From positions 1 through 61,189 of the forward strand of contig CAITVN010000221.1 of assembly GCA_903895855.1 (NCBI GenBank): a DNA stretch of 61,189 bases, written 5' to 3'. The first letter of the stretch is position 1. Every line of letters begins with the position of its first letter. Below the pieces are notes generated by a model. It made no database searches, was not told the origin of the DNA, and was given only the letters and a program-made list of their open reading frames with translations. Below, in pieces: positions 42,662 through 51,746 of the stretch. Origin of the DNA: Oligoflexia bacterium. Its GTDB lineage: Bacteria; Bdellovibrionota; UBA1018. Position numbers and translations under genes: made by a program.

Positions 42662-43525
42662 ATGAATACAGAAACTCAGAAAAGCACCCATACGAACTTT
42701 CATAAAGAAGTAAAAAAGCCTGACGGCTTTCAAGTCACCATGGAGGCGGTGACCAAGAACCAAGCAAAAGCGAACCGAATGATTTGGATGATTTTAGGCG
42801 CAATCGCCTTGATCGGCGGAATTGTGGCGCTCGTTCAGTCGCAAAGCCATAAAAAAGAGTTGTTGGCGGCCTCAGACCTTTTTCAAGCTGAAAAGGCCCT
42901 CAACGCTGAGTTGAAAGACCTGGCTGTGAAATTGGTGCCCGCTGGCGTGGCCGTAGATGAAGAAAACGCAGACGACCAAGAGGATAGCGCAAAGACAGCG
43001 AAAAAAGACGCCAAAAAAGGCGCAAAGGTGCCTCCACCTAAGCCCAAGGCTCCTGCTGGCGTAGAGGCCATTGCGTTCAAGAAATTTGATGTGGATACCG
43101 AGTTAAAAAAATCAATTGAAGGCCTGAAAAAGGTTGCTGAAACGCACCGATCGACCCGAGCTGGGTTTCAAGCAAGTCTTGCAGTGGGAGATATTTATTT
43201 AGAGCACGCAAGCGCTGAAACTGCTGCTGTCTGGTATGCGAAGGCAGCTGAGACCGCTCCTTCAAATTTGGACAAAGCGTTGGCCCTTTCTAACCTGGGC
43301 TACGCCTACGATAATGCGGGCAAGAACAAAGAGGCGATCGATGCTTTTGAGAAATCGGTTTCGCTCAATCAAGAAACCGTAAAGGGCGACAGCTTATTGG
43401 CGCTCATTCGGTTGTACAAGTCGACTGAACAGCTCGACAAGAGAAAAACGACTATTGATCGCGTCGCCGTTGAGCTGCCGAACACTGAATATGCCCGTGA
43501 AGCAGAAGGTTTAAGAAACGAATGA
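42662..43525 (+). CDS. YfgM-like membrane-anchored TPR protein
   Basis: A short cytoplasmic N-terminus, one membrane helix (about 42-60, MIWMILGAIALIGGIVALV), then a Lys/Ala-rich linker and three to four TPR-like repeats (HRSTRAGFQASLAVGDIYLEHAS, AVWYAKAAETAPSNLDKALALSNLGYAYDNAGKNKEAIDAFEKSV). In E. coli YfgM has the same layout, works with the periplasmic chaperone network and the SecYEG translocon, and is encoded just before bamB. Here too the next gene is bamB, joined by an ATGA overlap. The call rests on architecture and neighbourhood. Confidence 0.7.
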   Translation: MNTETQKSTHTNFHKEVKKPDGFQVTMEAVTKNQAKANRMIWMILGAIALIGGIVALVQSQSHKKELLAASDLFQAEKALNAELKDLAVKLVPAGVAVDEENADDQEDSAKTAKKDAKKGAKVPPPKPKAPAGVEAIAFKKFDVDTELKKSIEGLKKVAETHRSTRAGFQASLAVGDIYLEHASAETAAVWYAKAAETAPSNLDKALALSNLGYAYDNAGKNKEAIDAFEKSVSLNQETVKGDSLLALIRLYKSTEQLDKRKTTIDRVAVELPNTEYAREAEGLRNE

Positions 43526-44736
43526 CAGTCTTAAGGTTTTCGAAAAATTCGGCGCCCATAAAACTATTTACAAGAGCGGCCGTGGCTTTGGTCGCCGTTT
43601 TAAGTATTTCTTGCAGTGGTAGAAATGTTCATAAGAATCTGACTGAAGACGTGAGAGTCTTGGTCAGAGAGTGGACGTTACCAACACAAAATAAATTGGC
43701 CATTTCAGGTGATCGTGGCGTTGAATACTCGGGCATCGCCCTTTTCGAAAATACCGTCATTTTTGGAAGTCGAGCGAATGGCTTGACGTCAATGTATCCG
43801 CAGCTTCAGCGGGTTCGTTGGGAACTTCCCATTCAAGGTGGGGTTTACTCAGAGCTTACCGTTGAAAAATCAAAACTGTATTTTGGAGGCGGCGACGGTT
43901 TTTTCTATTGTGTGAACCCAGAGAACGGCAAAGTTGTCTGGAAATATGAGCTTCGTGACATTCACGTTTCAAAGCCTACGGTGGTGGGTGGGCGAGTGTT
44001 TGTGACGACCTCGGCCGATACTGTTTATGCTTTTGATGCGGGCACGGGCAAGTGGTTGTGGCACTACAAGAGAAGAACTCAGTCAAATTCTACCATTCGT
44101 GGCGCATCGTCACCCTGGGCCGACAATCAAGAAGTTCTAGTGGGCATGAGCGATGGTTTCTTGATTAATCTCTCGGTCGCTGATGGGCAGTTGAAGTGGG
44201 AGCGCAAGCTACACTGGGGAAATAAATTCACTGACGTCGATGCACACCCTATGGTTGAGAATCAGATCATCTATGTCGCTTCATATGATGGCGCTTTTTA
44301 TGCTCTCAAACGTCAATCAGGTGATGTGATTTGGAAACAAGACTTGGGTGGGGTTAAACGCCCAATTGTAGAAGAAACAAGAATTTTATTTTCTTCGTCA
44401 GATGGAACCGTTTACGCACTTCAAAAAACTAACGGAAAAATTTTGTGGCAATTTGAAGTCGATTCAGGGGTTCCAACCGAGCTAGCGGTGAGTGATAATC
44501 AAATCTTTGTTGGCTCAAGCTTTCAGTATTTCTATGTGCTCGATCGAGGCACGGGTAAGGCTTTGTATCGCATGAACATCGGCTACGGTAGCGGTTTTGC
44601 CACGGCTCCTGTTTGGGATTCGGCTCGCAGCAGAGTGTATGCGTTATCTCATGGCGGAAACCTCATGAGCTTCATGCCTAGGTCGAAATCGTCGCTGCCA
44701 ACAGGAATTCGCGGGGCCACCGATCCTTATCTCTAA
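43522..44736 (+). CDS. bamB: Outer-membrane assembly lipoprotein BamB
   Basis: A lipobox with C31 (VLSISCSG) gives a lipoprotein. The rest is a beta-propeller of PQQ-type repeats: YFGGGDGFFYCVNPENGKVVWKYEL, VTTSADTVYAFDAGTGKWLWHYKR, VASYDGAFYALKRQSGDVIWKQDL, FSSSDGTVYALQKTNGKILWQFEV, VGSSFQYFYVLDRGTGKALYRMNI. BamB is part of the BAM complex that folds outer-membrane barrels. At 404 residues the length is close to E. coli BamB (392). Its coupling to the yfgM-like gene supports the assignment over a soluble PQQ dehydrogenase. Confidence 0.86.
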   Translation: MTVLRFSKNSAPIKLFTRAAVALVAVLSISCSGRNVHKNLTEDVRVLVREWTLPTQNKLAISGDRGVEYSGIALFENTVIFGSRANGLTSMYPQLQRVRWELPIQGGVYSELTVEKSKLYFGGGDGFFYCVNPENGKVVWKYELRDIHVSKPTVVGGRVFVTTSADTVYAFDAGTGKWLWHYKRRTQSNSTIRGASSPWADNQEVLVGMSDGFLINLSVADGQLKWERKLHWGNKFTDVDAHPMVENQIIYVASYDGAFYALKRQSGDVIWKQDLGGVKRPIVEETRILFSSSDGTVYALQKTNGKILWQFEVDSGVPTELAVSDNQIFVGSSFQYFYVLDRGTGKALYRMNIGYGSGFATAPVWDSARSRVYALSHGGNLMSFMPRSKSSLPTGIRGATDPYL

Positions 44737-44752
44737 CAAGTCTGGCAGAAAT

Positions 44753-45286
44753 ATTGACTTACAAAGACCGCACCGAGAAGCGTTTGCCACGATCGGAGCC
44801 GGGGCGGTTGTTTTCTGGCGAGATTGCGTGCTTTTGTCACAAATGAATTACAGCTCCTATAAAGGACAGTGGATTTTACCTGGCGGTGCCTTAGAGCCCA
44901 TGGAGAACCCAGCTGAGGCAGCTGAACGAGAAACCCTTGAAGAAACGGGTTTGGTCATCAAGGCCCAAAATCTTTTGGCAGTTAGACATAAAGTATTTCT
45001 CGAAGGAAAGATGGATATCTATTGGGTTTTTCTGGGACTTCTTGAGAGCCTGCAACCGCAGGTTTCTGAAAAAAATAATTTGCCACCAGAAGTTAAGTGG
45101 CCTGCAGAAGAATTGATTTGCGTAAAATTTTGGAAAATCGCCGACGCGTTGAAAGACGAAAGCGTTAGGCCGTTAACCAGAGAATTCATCAAACTGGGGG
45201 TTGAGATGAAAGATTTTCAGCGTTGGCGGCTACGAGAGAATCCGCAGTTTGAGGGTTCGGATCAGTTTTTTATTTACTCAGTATAA
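44753..45286 (+). CDS. Nudix hydrolase, probably started at a rare ATT codon
   Basis: The Nudix box is complete: G-ALEPM-E then REtLEETGL (GX5EX7REUXEEXGU). The protein thus hydrolyses a nucleoside diphosphate linked to another moiety; the substrate is not predictable. The first ATG/GTG/TTG in frame is GTG 44828, but this would remove the first strand of the fold. The frame continues upstream with convincing Nudix sequence (FATIGAGAVVFWRDCVLLSQ) to ATT 44753, which begins IDLQRPHREA. No ATG, GTG or TTG is in frame between there and the end of bamB. Either ATT is the start, as in infC, or the gene has lost its start. Coordinates assume ATT. Confidence 0.7.
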   Translation: MDLQRPHREAFATIGAGAVVFWRDCVLLSQMNYSSYKGQWILPGGALEPMENPAEAAERETLEETGLVIKAQNLLAVRHKVFLEGKMDIYWVFLGLLESLQPQVSEKNNLPPEVKWPAEELICVKFWKIADALKDESVRPLTREFIKLGVEMKDFQRWRLRENPQFEGSDQFFIYSV

Positions 45287-45304
45287 GGTCTGATAATAAA
45301 GATT

Positions 45305-45868
45305 ATGTTAAGTAAGAATATTCTAATAGCTTGTTATTGTAGTCTTTTTCTTTTGGCATTTGTTTTGGTGAGTTTGCCGGCTGTCCGGGCCCAGGTTCAA
45401 CCCCATCGAATGGCAAAAATGTCGGCCAAACCCCACACAAAGTTACCGTCTGAGCCCGCCGCAAAACCGTCTGCCTTTTTATCAGTTTCAAACCTTGCCC
45501 CAGGTACCCTAACCGACGAGCTGTCTCAGTTGTTTGCGACGATTGGCGAAGTTCGCCAAGTTCGGTTTCAAAGAATCGGTTCAGCATCGGTTGAAATGGC
45601 AACGTCTGAGCTTGCTGCCAAGGCTCTTGCCAAATTGAATCGTTCGCAGTTTCGAGGACACTTAATTCGCGTTCAATTTTTACCCCAAAATCGTTTAATT
45701 AGGCCCGCAGGATTTCGTTCAAATCTTCGGTCAAAGCCGAGTGCAAATTCAACGATCAATTCGCCAAAAAGTTCACTGATTCAGTCAAAAACTCAGCACG
45801 AACCGATTTCAAAAAGACGAAAACTCATGTACCCCACCGAACAACCCAGCGCCGAAAAGGCTCAGTAA
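45305..45868 (+). CDS. RRM RNA-binding-domain protein with a predicted signal peptide
   Basis: Residues ~57-125 form an RRM: RNP2-like LSVSNLAPGTLTDELSQLF, then VRQVRFQRIGSASVEMAT with a degenerate RNP1 and AAKALAKLNRSQFRGHLIRVQF. The C-terminal ~60 residues are basic and Ser/Asn-rich. The first 29 residues (NILIACYCSLFLLAFVLVSLPAVRA) read as a complete Sec signal peptide with cleavage before Gln, which is unusual for an RNA-binding protein. If translation instead began at Met 36 (45410), the protein would be a normal cytoplasmic RRM of 152 residues, but no Shine-Dalgarno is seen there. Few aromatic RNP residues remain, so RNA binding is uncertain. Confidence 0.75.
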   Translation: MLSKNILIACYCSLFLLAFVLVSLPAVRAQVQPHRMAKMSAKPHTKLPSEPAAKPSAFLSVSNLAPGTLTDELSQLFATIGEVRQVRFQRIGSASVEMATSELAAKALAKLNRSQFRGHLIRVQFLPQNRLIRPAGFRSNLRSKPSANSTINSPKSSLIQSKTQHEPISKRRKLMYPTEQPSAEKAQ

Positions 45869-45934
45869 TTCTGCTTAAAACTGATTCTTGTCTTGCTCGT
45901 AACCCATTAGTTTGATGTAATTGTTTCACAAAAG

Positions 45935-46378
45935 ATGGAAAATTTATCGCAATCTGTTTGGTTTTGGGCTGGTCTAGGAACGCTGTTGCTAATCGTTGAA
46001 GTGGTTTCTACGAACTTTGTCGTCATTTTTTTCTCGGTTGCAGCATTTTTGGTCGCTTTTTTGAAACTACTTGGCCTCAACCAAGCAGCCTTTGAGTGGG
46101 TTTTGTTTGCGGCCTTTGGCGGCTTGGGTGTTTGGGGCCTTCGCTCATTTTTAGTAAAGAAAACCGGGCTAAACGATTCTAATCCGAAACCGTTTAGTGG
46201 AACCGACACCAATCAGACGCTCACCTTGTCTTGTTCGATTGAACCTGGTGAAACAGCCAATATTCAATATCAAGGTACGGTTTGGAGTGCAAAAAATTCG
46301 TCGGACGTAAAATTAAATGAGGGCGAAACGGTGCGAATTATTCGTACCGAAGGCATTAAACTTTTTGTGGAGAAATAA
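45935..46378 (+). CDS. NfeD-like membrane protein
   Basis: Two or three membrane helices (about 8-50 and 55-70: FWAGLGTLLLIVEVVSTNFVVIFFSVAAFLVAFL, WVLFAAFGGLGVWGLRSF) and a C-terminal OB-fold-like region (GETANIQYQGTVWSAKNSS, LNEGETVRIIRTEGIKLFVEK), as in short NfeD proteins (YbbK/YuaF type). NfeD proteins pair with SPFH/stomatin proteins in membrane microdomains. The partner gene follows directly (TAATG overlap). Confidence 0.88.
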   Translation: MENLSQSVWFWAGLGTLLLIVEVVSTNFVVIFFSVAAFLVAFLKLLGLNQAAFEWVLFAAFGGLGVWGLRSFLVKKTGLNDSNPKPFSGTDTNQTLTLSCSIEPGETANIQYQGTVWSAKNSSDVKLNEGETVRIIRTEGIKLFVEK

Positions 46379-47346
46379 TGGACATTGTCCTGCAATTATT
46401 AGGAGAAAATCCCATGGCTTTATTTGCATTGTTATTTGTTGGTTTGGCGCTGGCTTCGGTTTTTTATACGGTACGCATTGTGCCCCAACAGATGGCTTTT
46501 GTGATTGAGAGGCTCGGAAAATACCATCGAACTTTAGATGCAGGTCTGCATGTGATCATACCCTTTGTTGATGTGGTGAGGTTTCGCCACAGCTTAAAAG
46601 AGATTGTTTTAGATATTCCACCGCAAGTTTGCATCACTCGCGACAACGTTCAAGTGAGTGTCGATGGAATCTTGTTTTTTCGAGTCGTCGACCCGCCCAA
46701 AGCCTCTTATGGCGTGAACAACTATTCGATGGCGATCATTCAGTTGGCACAGACCACATTACGCTCTGAAATCGGCAAGCTCGACTTGGACCGAACTTTT
46801 GAGGGGCGAGAAAAGATTAATACTGCCGTTATCATGGCAGTTGAGATGGCGACTGACCCTTGGGGTGTTAAAGTACTTCGGTACGAAATCAAATCGATCA
46901 CCCCACCTCGTGAAATTCTTGATGCGATGGAAAAGCAGATGCGCGCTGAGCGAGAAAAACGCGCGAAAGTGCTTGAGTCTGAAGGTGATCGCGATTCGAA
47001 GATCAATCGTGCAGACGGCATCAAGCAAGAGACTATTAAGGCTTCTGAGGCCGATCGTCAAAAGAGAATTAATGAAGCCGAGGGGCAAGCGTCAGCGATT
47101 CTCGCAGTGGCGGGCGCCACCGCTGATGGTATCAAGCGTATTGCCGAGTCGCTCAATTCTGAAGGGGGCACGAATGCCGCCAGACTTAGGGTTGCTGAAG
47201 AGTACATCAAGCAGTTTGGCGAATTAGCAAAAAAGACGAATACGATGATTGTTCCTGCAAATACGGCTGATATTTCGGCGATGATGAGTACAGCCTTGTC
47301 AGTTTTTGATGGAGTTAAGCGCTCAAAGCAAGACCCCCTCAGTTAA
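46378..47346 (+). CDS. qmcA: SPFH/stomatin-family protein, QmcA-like
   Basis: One N-terminal membrane helix (about 12-30), then the stomatin signature: IVPQQMAFVIERLGKYHRTLDAGLHVIIPFVDVV, DNVQVSVDGILFFRVVDPPKASYGV, AQTTLRSEIGKLDLDRTFEGREKIN, and a long coiled coil (MEKQMRAEREKRAKVLESEGDRDSKINRADG). These proteins form large ring-shaped assemblies in the inner membrane and modulate proteases such as FtsH. The NfeD-stomatin pair is a standard operon. Confidence 0.93.
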   Translation: MDIVLQLLGENPMALFALLFVGLALASVFYTVRIVPQQMAFVIERLGKYHRTLDAGLHVIIPFVDVVRFRHSLKEIVLDIPPQVCITRDNVQVSVDGILFFRVVDPPKASYGVNNYSMAIIQLAQTTLRSEIGKLDLDRTFEGREKINTAVIMAVEMATDPWGVKVLRYEIKSITPPREILDAMEKQMRAEREKRAKVLESEGDRDSKINRADGIKQETIKASEADRQKRINEAEGQASAILAVAGATADGIKRIAESLNSEGGTNAARLRVAEEYIKQFGELAKKTNTMIVPANTADISAMMSTALSVFDGVKRSKQDPLS

Positions 47347-47366
47347 GGTAAAGGAGACTTGAGATA

Positions 47367-48737
47367 GTGAATGCTCAATTTTTGTACGTAGGAAAAGAAG
47401 ATACGTTTTCAAAAACTTTATTAGAGCGCTTTCAAAAGGCTGGGTTTCCTGGGTTATCACCTCACGGCAAGAAGAAGGTATTTACGGCCCTTTCTGACTC
47501 CTCAGTGGGTATTCCGTTTGTTTTGCTAGACTCCCGGCAAGTTTTTCCTTCTTTAATCACACTCATTCACATGGTTCGCAAAGAACGTCCGGTCACGCCG
47601 ATCTTTGTCATCTATGATCACTCACCACCTTTTTCAGAAACTGAACTTCGGCGTGTCGGCGTTTCTGGCCAAATTCACCGATCGATTCCAATTGATAAGG
47701 TGGTCGATTTCATCAATCCCTTTCGGGTGAAAACCAAAGATTTCGATTCGCAAAGTAAACCCATGATCATGAGCTCAGGAGAAAGCAATAAGAGTGAAGG
47801 CGATTATGTGACTGTCGCTACCCTTGATATGCTGAGTTGCTCCCCTCCCCTATTCGATCTTTTCGTCAAAACTCCGTCGGGTAAGCAAGTCAAAGTGGTG
47901 AGCGCGAATGAAGCCCCTGAAATTGCGCGAATTCAAAATTATGTAAAACTCGGGTTGCCGTACCTTTACCTAAAAAGAGAGGCCAAAGTCAGGTCGCTGA
48001 ATTACTTGAGTCTTGTAGAAAATACGCTACCTACCCAAGCAAGGTTAAACCTTGAGTTGCGGTTCTTGCACCTCGCCGGTCAGGCTACCGACTTCATTGA
48101 ATCGACAAATGAGTTGGCTGGCAGCGCCGGGGCGTTTCAAAAAGCGACCGATTTTTTAGATAATCTCTTTGGGTTTATTCACTCTTCGAAAAATAGTTTT
48201 ACCGAGATTGTGAGCCATTTTCTGCAGAGTGCGTCTGAATTAGAACATTCAGTGAATGTGGCGATGTCGTGCGCACTACTGGCAAAAAATGCGGGTTTTG
48301 AAACGTATCACAGTTTTTGGCAGCTGGGTCTGGCAGGGCTTCTTCATGACATTGGCAAAGCCAAGTTACCAGAAAACCAGAGGCATCGAAAAAATTCAAA
48401 ATCTTGGTCTGAAGGTGATTGGAGCGAGTACCGTAGGCATCCGAAGTTGAGCGCTGATACGCTCTCAACTTGGCCCGAGATTGATGCCATCACCTTACAG
48501 AGTATTGTTCAGCACCATGAGCGCCGCGACGGCCTAGGATTTCCGAAAGGAAAAGGTGCTGGCGAAATCACCCCCTTTGCTGAACTCATCGGTATTTCTG
48601 ACGAGATGGCCCTTCTTTCGGATTTGTACCCTAATGAATCAGTGCAAACGTTGGTCAATATCTTACACAAACAAAACGGCAACGGGTTTTCTCAAAAGAC
48701 CTGGGATACGTTCATTCACACTTTTTTACCAACGTGA
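47367..48737 (+). CDS. HD-GYP-like phosphodiesterase-family protein
   Basis: A GTG start with AAGGAG upstream. Residues ~1-130 resemble a degenerate receiver-like domain (FLYVGKED, FVLLDSR, TPIFVIYD) without a clear phosphorylated Asp context. The C-terminal domain has HD at 327-328 in LLHDIGKAKLP, EYRRHPKLSADTL, VQHHERRDGLGFP, and DEMALLSD. The GYP motif is GFP at 391-393, so the fold is HD-GYP-like and the metal ligands seem present. HD-GYP proteins degrade c-di-GMP; several family members with altered GYP act otherwise, so activity needs caution. The gene ends inside a strong terminator. Confidence 0.8.
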   Translation: MNAQFLYVGKEDTFSKTLLERFQKAGFPGLSPHGKKKVFTALSDSSVGIPFVLLDSRQVFPSLITLIHMVRKERPVTPIFVIYDHSPPFSETELRRVGVSGQIHRSIPIDKVVDFINPFRVKTKDFDSQSKPMIMSSGESNKSEGDYVTVATLDMLSCSPPLFDLFVKTPSGKQVKVVSANEAPEIARIQNYVKLGLPYLYLKREAKVRSLNYLSLVENTLPTQARLNLELRFLHLAGQATDFIESTNELAGSAGAFQKATDFLDNLFGFIHSSKNSFTEIVSHFLQSASELEHSVNVAMSCALLAKNAGFETYHSFWQLGLAGLLHDIGKAKLPENQRHRKNSKSWSEGDWSEYRRHPKLSADTLSTWPEIDAITLQSIVQHHERRDGLGFPKGKGAGEITPFAELIGISDEMALLSDLYPNESVQTLVNILHKQNGNGFSQKTWDTFIHTFLPT

Positions 48738-48760
48738 GCCTGAGTTAGGCTCACGTTGGT
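48728..48760 (+). terminator. Strong hairpin terminator overlapping the HD-GYP stop codon
   Basis: A perfect 13-bp stem (ACCAACGTGAGCC with GGCTCACGTTGGT) and 7-base loop. The stop codon TGA at 48735-48737 is inside the stem. GAATTTTAG follows, a weak T-tract; on the other strand AAAAAAG follows. Confidence 0.7.
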
Positions 48761-49016
48761 GAATTTTAGTAACCGTTCGGGCGATTGTTACTGTGGGTTC
48801 CCCACTGGTACAACAGGTCGATTGGCGAGTCGCTTTTAGATGAAAAGGCGGTTTTAGTCTCTGATTTTCTGTGTAAATAATTGAAATTATATGATTTTTT
48901 ATATAACAATACCAATGTATAATGATTGATTTATGGTCTCTTTAGTGAATTATTTCGGTGAGTCACGTCAGTGACTGCTCTATCGCCGCTGGATCAATGA
49001 TAAAAGAGAGGTCTCA

Positions 49017-51200
49017 ATGTCGTTCAGTAAAAAGCTCAGTCATTTAGTCACCTTCACAGTCTGTTTCGGGACTCTGTCAGGCTTTCTGGCAACCGTAGAG
49101 GCAACCACAAAAGCAATCGATCAGTTTGAACTTAAATTTGATGACGTGAATTTTACAGAAACGACAGAAATCAGTGCACGCCTAGCCGCAAACTCATTTC
49201 TGGATGCCGTCACTCGAAAACTTCCTTCAGTGATGAAAGAAGCTTTGGGTCACCGGTTTGTGATCAAGTTCGACTCGGGTATGACAGACTTTAAACTTCC
49301 TAAGTGTACTAATTCTGATGAGCCGACGAGTTCACATCCGATTTATTATGGCAGCACTTCGGTGTTTAGTCGTACCATTCAAATGAATCCAGCCTTCAAG
49401 CAAATCATTATTGCAGGTGAAGCGAGAGCCGCAACCTACCCTTGCGGTCACAAAAATGCTTACCGCTTGGCCGAAGCAACACTCATACACGAATTGGCCC
49501 ACCAGTATGACCTACTTGCAATTAAAACTGCGGCCGAACAATCACTTGCTAATCGGTGTTTTGACACTCCCTGGAGTAATGATTTCAGAGACCCCGACTG
49601 TTTCAAGGCGAAATACCTGGATTTATCAGTTTCGACTCGTAAAGAATATTTCTTACTGGCCGGTTGGTCAGAGCAAGGGTTCATCGATTCAGAACTCAGT
49701 CGCCGAAATTTTCGAAGTTCACTCTCGCCTGATGCCTACGAGTTCAGTAGCCTGCAAGAAAGTTTTGCCGTTAATCTCGAATTCTTTTTGCTTGATCCCG
49801 AATACGTGTGTCGCAAGCCCCTCATGGCTCAGTTCTTCGGCGATCATTTCAGGGCTGATCCTTACCCTGGTCAATCTTGTAAAATCAGTCATCAAGTCAA
49901 AGTGCAGTCATCAGACGCGACAGAACAGTCGGGTACGGTGAACCTCGACCCTTCTCGGGTGTATCAGGTTCACTACCTGTTTGCCGGCAAGGGTGACGCC
50001 CTCATGAGTCGTTGGGGCCATGCAATGTACCGAATCGTTCTTTGTTCGCCTGAGCGTGAGCAGGTGGGGCCTGAGTGCCTGCAAGACATCTCTCATCACA
50101 TCGTCGTGAGCTTTCGGGCTAATGTTTCTGATTTGGTTTTGAGTCCCTTGAAAGGTTTGACAGGCGGGTACCCCTCGCAAATGTTTTTGATGCCCATGAT
50201 CAGCACGGTTGAAGAGTACACCAGTCTTGAATCGCGCGACTTGTTCAGTATTCCCCTGCAATTGACTGAGGCTGAAAAAGTTCGATTCATTCTCAATACG
50301 CTTGCTCACTATTGGGGGTATCGCGGCAAGTACCGTTTCTTATCGAACAATTGTGCTAATGAGTCGCTTTGGTTTCTGCAAATGGCGACATTAAAAGATC
50401 GAGATCTGCATGAACTGAATGCTTCGACACCGCTGGGGCTTTTCGAAGAGTTCGATCGACTCGGCGTGACTGATCACGCTGTTTATGAGTCAGCGCTTCG
50501 AGGAGATAAAGAGGCGAGAAAATTGGGATACCTGTTCAAGTCAAAAAAAGAATCGATTCTCAAGGCATTCAAAGGAATTTCATTGTACATGCCATTCACT
50601 GAGCTTGATCATTTTACAAATGACTCAGACGCGAACGAGCGTCGAAATTACTTTGTGCGAACGATTCAAAACGGCGCATTTGCCACTGGGCAAGAAAAGC
50701 TTGTTTTTGCCTCTCAGTTTTTTGTGATTGAAAAGACCATTCAGAGAGCGAAAAGCAATCAACTGCAACAGAAGTTCATGAGCTTACTGGAATCGCCGGA
50801 GGCACCAGAGCCAACCCAGTCAAAGGCGGCAACTGTCGCGAAGCCTCAAACCTTTAGAGAAAAGGTAAGAAAATTAGTGAACTTGAGATCGGCTGAAGCA
50901 ATCGACAGTTTTTCTCTGAGCAACCATTACGGGCTACCTCAAGAAGGCGAGCTGGTTGAAGGCGATTTGTCACATGAGACTGCCAACGGTGGCACCCGTG
51001 AACCAGGAGCCCCTTCACCAAAGTGGCATCAGCAGCAAATGTATCAGAAACTGTATCAGGCAGTTTTAGATGATCCCGGATTTGCCCCATTCAAAAGTAG
51101 TATCGATGAGCTAAAACAGATCGAAGCGAATCTTCTCTTTTTTAGAAAAAATATTTCAACCAGCTTTGACTTGGCATTTCCTCAGTCTGTCGTCAGGTAG
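49017..51200 (+). CDS. Exported fusion of a HExxH zinc-peptidase-like domain and a DUF4105 (Lnb-like) domain
   Basis: The N-terminus is signal-like (about 1-28). The first domain has HELAHQYD (H158, E159, H162), and a downstream acidic motif LQESFAVNLEFFL (E248) could be the third zinc ligand. The second domain (~315-460) has SRWGHAMYRI (H335) and LSNNCANES (C446), the DUF4105 His and Cys pattern. DUF4105 proteins include Lnb, an N-acyltransferase that finishes lipoprotein acylation in Bacteroides; other members are uncharacterised. GAGAGG precedes the ATG. The last ~150 residues are unassigned. The two-domain fusion suggests envelope-protein processing; activity is inferred from motifs only. 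Confidence 0.75.
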   Translation: MSFSKKLSHLVTFTVCFGTLSGFLATVEATTKAIDQFELKFDDVNFTETTEISARLAANSFLDAVTRKLPSVMKEALGHRFVIKFDSGMTDFKLPKCTNSDEPTSSHPIYYGSTSVFSRTIQMNPAFKQIIIAGEARAATYPCGHKNAYRLAEATLIHELAHQYDLLAIKTAAEQSLANRCFDTPWSNDFRDPDCFKAKYLDLSVSTRKEYFLLAGWSEQGFIDSELSRRNFRSSLSPDAYEFSSLQESFAVNLEFFLLDPEYVCRKPLMAQFFGDHFRADPYPGQSCKISHQVKVQSSDATEQSGTVNLDPSRVYQVHYLFAGKGDALMSRWGHAMYRIVLCSPEREQVGPECLQDISHHIVVSFRANVSDLVLSPLKGLTGGYPSQMFLMPMISTVEEYTSLESRDLFSIPLQLTEAEKVRFILNTLAHYWGYRGKYRFLSNNCANESLWFLQMATLKDRDLHELNASTPLGLFEEFDRLGVTDHAVYESALRGDKEARKLGYLFKSKKESILKAFKGISLYMPFTELDHFTNDSDANERRNYFVRTIQNGAFATGQEKLVFASQFFVIEKTIQRAKSNQLQQKFMSLLESPEAPEPTQSKAATVAKPQTFREKVRKLVNLRSAEAIDSFSLSNHYGLPQEGELVEGDLSHETANGGTREPGAPSPKWHQQQMYQKLYQAVLDDPGFAPFKSSIDELKQIEANLLFFRKNISTSFDLAFPQSVVR

Positions 51201-51215
51201 CTAGCCAATTGATCT

Positions 51216-51659
51216 CTATTCAGCTAACCCAAGAATGATCGTAGCGAGTTCTTGGTCAGTGAGTGAAGCGTCTTTACCCGTGCTACTACTCCAATCAGCC
51301 CGAATTTTTTCAAGGCATTCAGCCAGAATAGCACTCGGGGCCTCGTTTGGGTCGGCGACGAATTGAGCTGCATCGTTTAGGGCTTCCTTGGTAAAGCTAG
51401 CGAGAGCGATCGAAAGCATTGTGACGAAAGCGCCTGCTTCAGCGGTGGTGAAACCAGCGACTCCAATCAGAGTGTGTTTTTTCACGGTCAGCACGACTCC
51501 GCCAGCTACTCCAGCGGCAGCAACGAGAGTGACCAAAACCTCGGGATGTCCTGAGCTGATCGTTAAGATCGGAGCCGGATTTGCGTGGGCCGTGGCCGAA
51601 AAAACTGACGTTATGAGACTCAATCCTAAAATAAATTGGCTAATGCACTTCTTCTTCAT
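51216..51659 (-). CDS. Small exported hypothetical protein
   Basis: The ATG at 51659 follows AGGTGAG; an upstream GTG at 51668 is less likely. A signal peptide (KKKCISQFILGLSLITSVFSATAHA) precedes a Gly/Ala/Val-rich hydrophobic stretch (VLVTLVAAAGVAGGVVLTV and AGAFVTMLSIALASF), then a polar helical C-terminus (PSAILAECLEKIRADW). The second hydrophobic run could cross a membrane. No family is recognised. It ends 16 bases from the converging DUF4105 gene. Confidence 0.6.
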   Translation of the reverse strand: MKKKCISQFILGLSLITSVFSATAHANPAPILTISSGHPEVLVTLVAAAGVAGGVVLTVKKHTLIGVAGFTTAEAGAFVTMLSIALASFTKEALNDAAQFVADPNEAPSAILAECLEKIRADWSSSTGKDASLTDQELATIILGLAE

Positions 51660-51746
51660 GACACTCACCTAAAATGAATTATGCTATGCGTCAATTTAAA
51701 AGCCCACTCTGGTTTTTCTGCGACCCCAGTTTCTCATGGGGTGCAA

